From: Alopecurus myosuroides
Taxonomy: Eukaryota > Streptophyta > Magnoliopsida > Poales > Poaceae
Direction: 5' to 3'
Assembly: GCA_028641055.1 (NCBI GenBank)
Contig: CM054059.1
Location: 438,559,095-438,623,094 of the forward strand
DNA: 64,000 nucleotides
Part shown: one piece after another, positions 62,914-64,000 of the stretch
Numbering within the stretch: the first letter of the stretch is position 1
Layout: each line of letters starts with the position of its first letter
Notes under the pieces: model-generated
Told to the model about the DNA's origin: nothing
Seen by the model: the letters and a program-made list of their open reading frames with translations, nothing else
Databases searched by the model: none
Position numbers and translations under genes: made by a program

Positions 62914-63389
62914 GACGACACCACTAACAAGGGATTGCGCCCTCGCAATCCACCTGCTAACCCGGGAGGGAAAAGAAGTTCGACTATCGTTTCTTCGTGC
63001 TTCCGGTTGATCTCCTCGACACCACTAACAAGAGATTCTTGCTCGAAGTGACGACGATGTTCTTCCAGCAGGAATCTTCCGATGATCGAACCTATTAGGT
63101 TAAGGGCTCAGAAAACGTCCACCCACGTAGGATCCTAACACTTTGAAAATAGACAAGAGGGGAGACTCCAAAACAAATAAGATGGGAGGGGAAATAGAAT
63201 AGGGATAAGGAGAAAACAAGAATCCTATTGAGATGTTTTTCCCAAAATAGTTTAGCAGAAATAGTTTTTGACACTCTAGAAACAACGACCGTTAGCGAGG
63301 TTAACCTACAGGCTTTGCGGACCCGTTGCTTCGATAACCATTCGTATCGAAACAATATCGGGAATCGGAACCAAGGCTCTGATACCATT
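62914..63389 (-). other. Internal domain (476 bp) of the LARD-like element
   Basis: It contains a repeated phrase GACACCACTAACAAG at 62918 and 63019, 101 bases apart. It also has a purine-rich plus-strand tract (about 63182-63222) and the primer site at its right end (63376-63387). No coding frame is convincing. A polypurine tract adjoining the left LTR on the minus strand, which replication would need, is not obvious. Confidence 0.7.
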
Positions 63390-64000
63390 TGTGACGCCCC
63401 GAGATCGGGCACTATGCAGATTTCAGCATTCCCGCCAAATCCGCATAATAACCGATTCCAGGTTGCCATTTATGATAACATTACAATAGTTCTCGAATAA
63501 TCCACAATTACAACAGAATCAGAAAGATACAAGATGACTCAACGAGCCAGGGATACAACTGATACAGTACAAAGATCCAAATAACAGCGGAAGAAACAAC
63601 ATATCGTCCGTCTACGGACAAGATCCAAATTGGACTAAGAGTCCTGAAGATAACCGAGAGCGTCCAATCCCTGCCCAGGCCAAGCCGGCGGGATTCCCAA
63701 GCTAACGTCGTCAGACTTCAAACCTGTCGACTGCAAGTTGGAATTTGCAGCCACGAAAGAGATTCGTGGGTCAGTACGGTTAAGTACTGGCAAGGGGGAT
63801 AAAACCCATACTCACAAGTTACCGGCGTAGCCAGTCATCACAAGATACAAATACTTTAGGATTAACGGAAAGGAAGGGGTTTATTGCAAATAAGCGACAG
63901 CAGGCTGCACTAACCAACTACAGAGATTCTATTACTTCCAACTACCAGAAAGGAGATAAGATCGAGTGATAGTAACCAACTGAAAGATAACTTCAAACAA
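63390..64000 (-). repeat. 5' LTR of the LARD-like element (cut by window end)
   Basis: The sequence is identical to 58764-59374 without any gap or mismatch in my comparison. It starts two bases beyond the tRNA-Met primer site. Confidence 0.85.

Larger units (their letters stand above)
58764..64000 (-). mobile_element. Young large-LTR retrotransposon derivative (LARD-like)
   Basis: Two copies of one LTR are present. The left is complete (58764-62913, 4150 bp, TGTGACG...GTTACA). The right starts at 63390 and runs out of the window. The 611 visible bases of the right copy are identical to the left. The DNA between (62914-63389) is only 476 bp and ends with a tRNA-Met primer site in minus orientation (GCTCTGATACCA, 63376-63387), so the element reads right to left. 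No gag or pol is encoded. It sits inside the Athila gag-protease, and the five bases before it are CATGC. The other end of the target site lies outside the window. Confidence 0.8.

Overview
The window looks like nuclear DNA of a grass, most likely of the Pooideae and probably Triticeae-like. The reasons are an Au-type SINE, long Gypsy LTRs with the 'TGATACG' start and the 'TTTTTCTGGCGCCGTTGCCGGGG' type of primer site, L1-type LINEs with two-ORF structure, and a 1-Cys peroxiredoxin gene close to the cereal PER1 gene as I remember it. It is not bacterial: coding genes have introns or a eukaryotic layout, and more than 85% of the sequence is transposable-element DNA at several levels of nesting. 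The species cannot be fixed from the sequence alone.

Only two intact host genes are convincing. One is an intronless TolB/PD40 beta-propeller gene at 20679-22628 (+). The other is a three-exon 1-Cys peroxiredoxin gene at 37440-38285 (+) with TATA, ABRE-like and RY-like promoter motifs. Broken host-like or TE-captured gene pieces are an AP2/ERF-domain pseudogene (49166-49348, +), a SANT/NAM-associated, Harbinger-like pseudogene (about 46856-48500, -) and an unrecognised GC-rich coding remnant (17965-18240, -).

Layout from left to right. 1-1692: 3' end and LTR of an Athila-like Gypsy element. 1745-3134: LTR plus gag start of a second Gypsy family (-). 3135-6925: decayed Copia element (-). About 7050-7790: a promoter-bearing LTR with an 83-bp tandem array and CCGGATATTCCGG-type palindromes. 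7791-15430: a decayed but nearly complete Tat-lineage Gypsy element (LTR, gag, protease, RT, two RNase H modules, integrase, antisense ORF). 15431-17810: another LTR split by a 1587-bp solo LTR with a clear 5-bp target duplication. 20.4-22.85 kb: the TolB-like gene. 23.77-24.12 kb: a MITE. 24.15-25.18 kb: a LINE relic (-). 25183-28925: a second, better preserved copy of the Tat family with an open gag-protease frame, truncated in RT. 28926-29388: LTR piece of the family at 2.6-3.1 kb. 29389-36071: a damaged LINE (-). 36086-37029: a 944-bp poly(A)-tailed insertion flanked by a 14-bp target duplication. 37.2-38.6 kb: the peroxiredoxin gene. 39600-46848: a LINE (-) with an intact 1216-codon ORF2. 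46.85-50.35 kb: pseudogenes and a Helitron-like end. 52.48-52.77 kb: SINE. 53.1-55.0 kb: an ancient LTR. 55079-58763: Athila LTR and gag. 58764-64000: a very young large-LTR element that interrupts the Athila gag-pol.

The most unusual item is that last element: about 4.15 kb of LTR, only 476 bp of internal DNA, and 611 visible bases identical between its two LTRs. Other items worth attention are the antisense ORF of the Tat element, the open reading frames that run from the LTR through the primer-binding site into gag in two Gypsy families, a stop codon at the same protease/RT position in two Tat copies, and the palindrome-rich LTR promoter at 7.18-7.66 kb.
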